Source: Dethiosulfovibrio sp. (GTDB lineage Bacteria > Synergistota > Synergistia > Synergistales > Dethiosulfovibrionaceae). Taken from it: a stretch of 6,781 bases of DNA. Below the pieces are notes generated by a model. That model saw nothing but the letters and a program-made list of their open reading frames with translations. It had not been told where the DNA came from and did no database searches. The DNA lies in the NCBI GenBank assembly GCA_028709985.1, contig JAQUTB010000092.1:1-6781 (forward strand), read 5' to 3'. This document shows positions 5,947 through 6,781 of this stretch, piece by piece (position 1 is the stretch's first letter; each line of letters opens with the position of its first letter). The position numbers were made by a program, and so were the translations under genes.

Positions 5947-6781
5947 TGAGATTTTTCGACAATATAACCGCTGGAAACCGCTCCAGCCTGATAAAGCCCA
6001 TAGCCTTCACGGCCCTATCGAACATGATCAACCTGGGGCCTTTCATACTGGTCCTACAGGGAATACACATCCTGTTCAGGGGCTTCGGGGCGGGGGAGCC
6101 TCTGGACATATCGGGTCTGTGGTGGATATGCGGCGCCCTGCTGGCCTACACCGTCGTGGTGTTTATAGGGGAGGTCCCGGCGTACAGGGCCAACTATAGA
6201 GGGGCCTACTCCATGGCGGCGAAGGGAAGGGCGGCACTGGCGGAGCACCTGAGAAAGCTCCCCCTGGGCTACCTCTCCGGCAGGGACCCAGGGGACATGG
6301 CCAACATGATAATGGGGGACTTCGCCCTTCTGGAACATGCGGTATCCCACTTCGTCCCCCAGCTGGTTGGAGCACTGATACTGCCGTTAATCGCCTTCAC
6401 CGGACTTTGGTTTTTGGACTGGAGGATGGCCCTGGCCATGTTCTCCGTCCTCCCCATCGGCCTGATGGTCCTGACCGTAGCGACAAGGGTGCTCAGGATG
6501 CTCGGGGCAAAGCACATGAAGGCCAAACACGACGCGTCCAACAGGCTTCAGGAATACCTCTACGGCATAAGGGTGGTTAAGGCCTATAACCTGACCGGAA
6601 GCCGCTTCGTCCGGCTGGAGAGGGCCTTCAGGAACCTCATGAAGGAGAGCATTCGCATAGAGGGCCTGGTCGGACCGCTGGTCATGGCTGCCATAGCCTG
6701 CGCCAGGGTCGGCCTGATTGTGATGATAATGACCGGGGTCTACCTCATATCGGGCGGAACCTTGGACCCTATGGTCTTCGT
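5943..6781 (+). CDS. Second half-size ABC transporter, membrane-domain part, cut by the window edge
   Basis: The open frame starts at ATG 5943, overlapping the previous stop as ATGA (5943-5946), and remains open to the last base: 279 complete codons. A purine-rich ribosome site (GAAGAAGG, 5931-5938) precedes it. The product so far is the ABC type-1 membrane domain: hydrophobic helices at about 17-45, 59-80, 138-160, 163-180 and 242-275, the LPLGYLSGRDPGDMANMI stretch (106-123), and the intracellular helix RLQEYLYGIRVVKAYN (201-216). This is the usual pattern YxxGxxxVK found in exporter-fold half-transporters. The corresponding stretch LHLGYLSRTSTGAI occurs in the upstream partner, so the two are paralogues that likely form one heterodimer. 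The ATPase domain should follow outside the window. The second ATG at 5946 is an equally placed alternative start. Confidence 0.92.
   Translation, partial: MMRFFDNITAGNRSSLIKPIAFTALSNMINLGPFILVLQGIHILFRGFGAGEPLDISGLWWICGALLAYTVVVFIGEVPAYRANYRGAYSMAAKGRAALAEHLRKLPLGYLSGRDPGDMANMIMGDFALLEHAVSHFVPQLVGALILPLIAFTGLWFLDWRMALAMFSVLPIGLMVLTVATRVLRMLGAKHMKAKHDASNRLQEYLYGIRVVKAYNLTGSRFVRLERAFRNLMKESIRIEGLVGPLVMAAIACARVGLIVMIMTGVYLISGGTLDPMVF

Overview
The window (6,781 bp) looks like chromosomal DNA of a Gram-negative-type, amino-acid-sensing bacterium. Most of it is GC-rich and shares one codon style, with AGG as a favoured Arg codon, ATA frequent for Ile, and occasional GTG/TTG starts. That style, with a Cache-domain chemoreceptor and cobalt/nickel-type ECF genes, would fit a member of the Synergistota such as a Dethiosulfovibrio relative. 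This is an inference from style, not a demonstrated assignment.

Layout. (1) Bases 1-97 encode, on the minus strand, an internal piece of quinolinate synthase (NadA). At base 97/98 this stops abruptly and the C-terminal third of a CbiQ/EcfT transporter permease begins on the plus strand. Both genes are broken at the same point, and base composition changes there too (about 45% GC to the left, about 59% in the cbiQ remnant). It is either a rearrangement scar or a chimeric assembly join. (2) An intact cobalt/nickel-type ABC ATPase (cbiO) follows the cbiQ remnant with a short overlap and ends in a strong intrinsic terminator (979-1024). (3) A single-gene transcription unit has a good sigma70-type promoter and a 677-aa methyl-accepting chemotaxis protein whose periplasmic dCache domain carries the amino-acid-binding residues. 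(4) A 370-bp gap (3137-3506) without a convincing gene starts with a roughly 250-nt long-range inverted repeat. Its four nested stems enclose two hairpins with the same AGGAC loop. A separate intrinsic terminator follows, then the promoter and possible operators of the next operon. (5) A TetR-family regulator lies 28 bp upstream of a half-size ABC transporter (permease plus ATPase). That gene overlaps by 4 bp a second half-transporter that runs off the right edge.

How the parts work together. The TetR gene and the two half-transporters form one apparent operon, probably a ligand-induced heterodimeric ABC transporter under autorepression. The chemoreceptor is an independent unit; the structured element lies between its stop codon and its terminator, so it should be transcribed as the mcp 3' UTR. 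The cbiQ/cbiO remnant is the tail of an ECF-type metal uptake operon whose front half is missing here.

The most unusual items are the nadA/cbiQ breakpoint and the long-range inverted repeat with its twin AGGAC-loop hairpins. No complete new system is evident.
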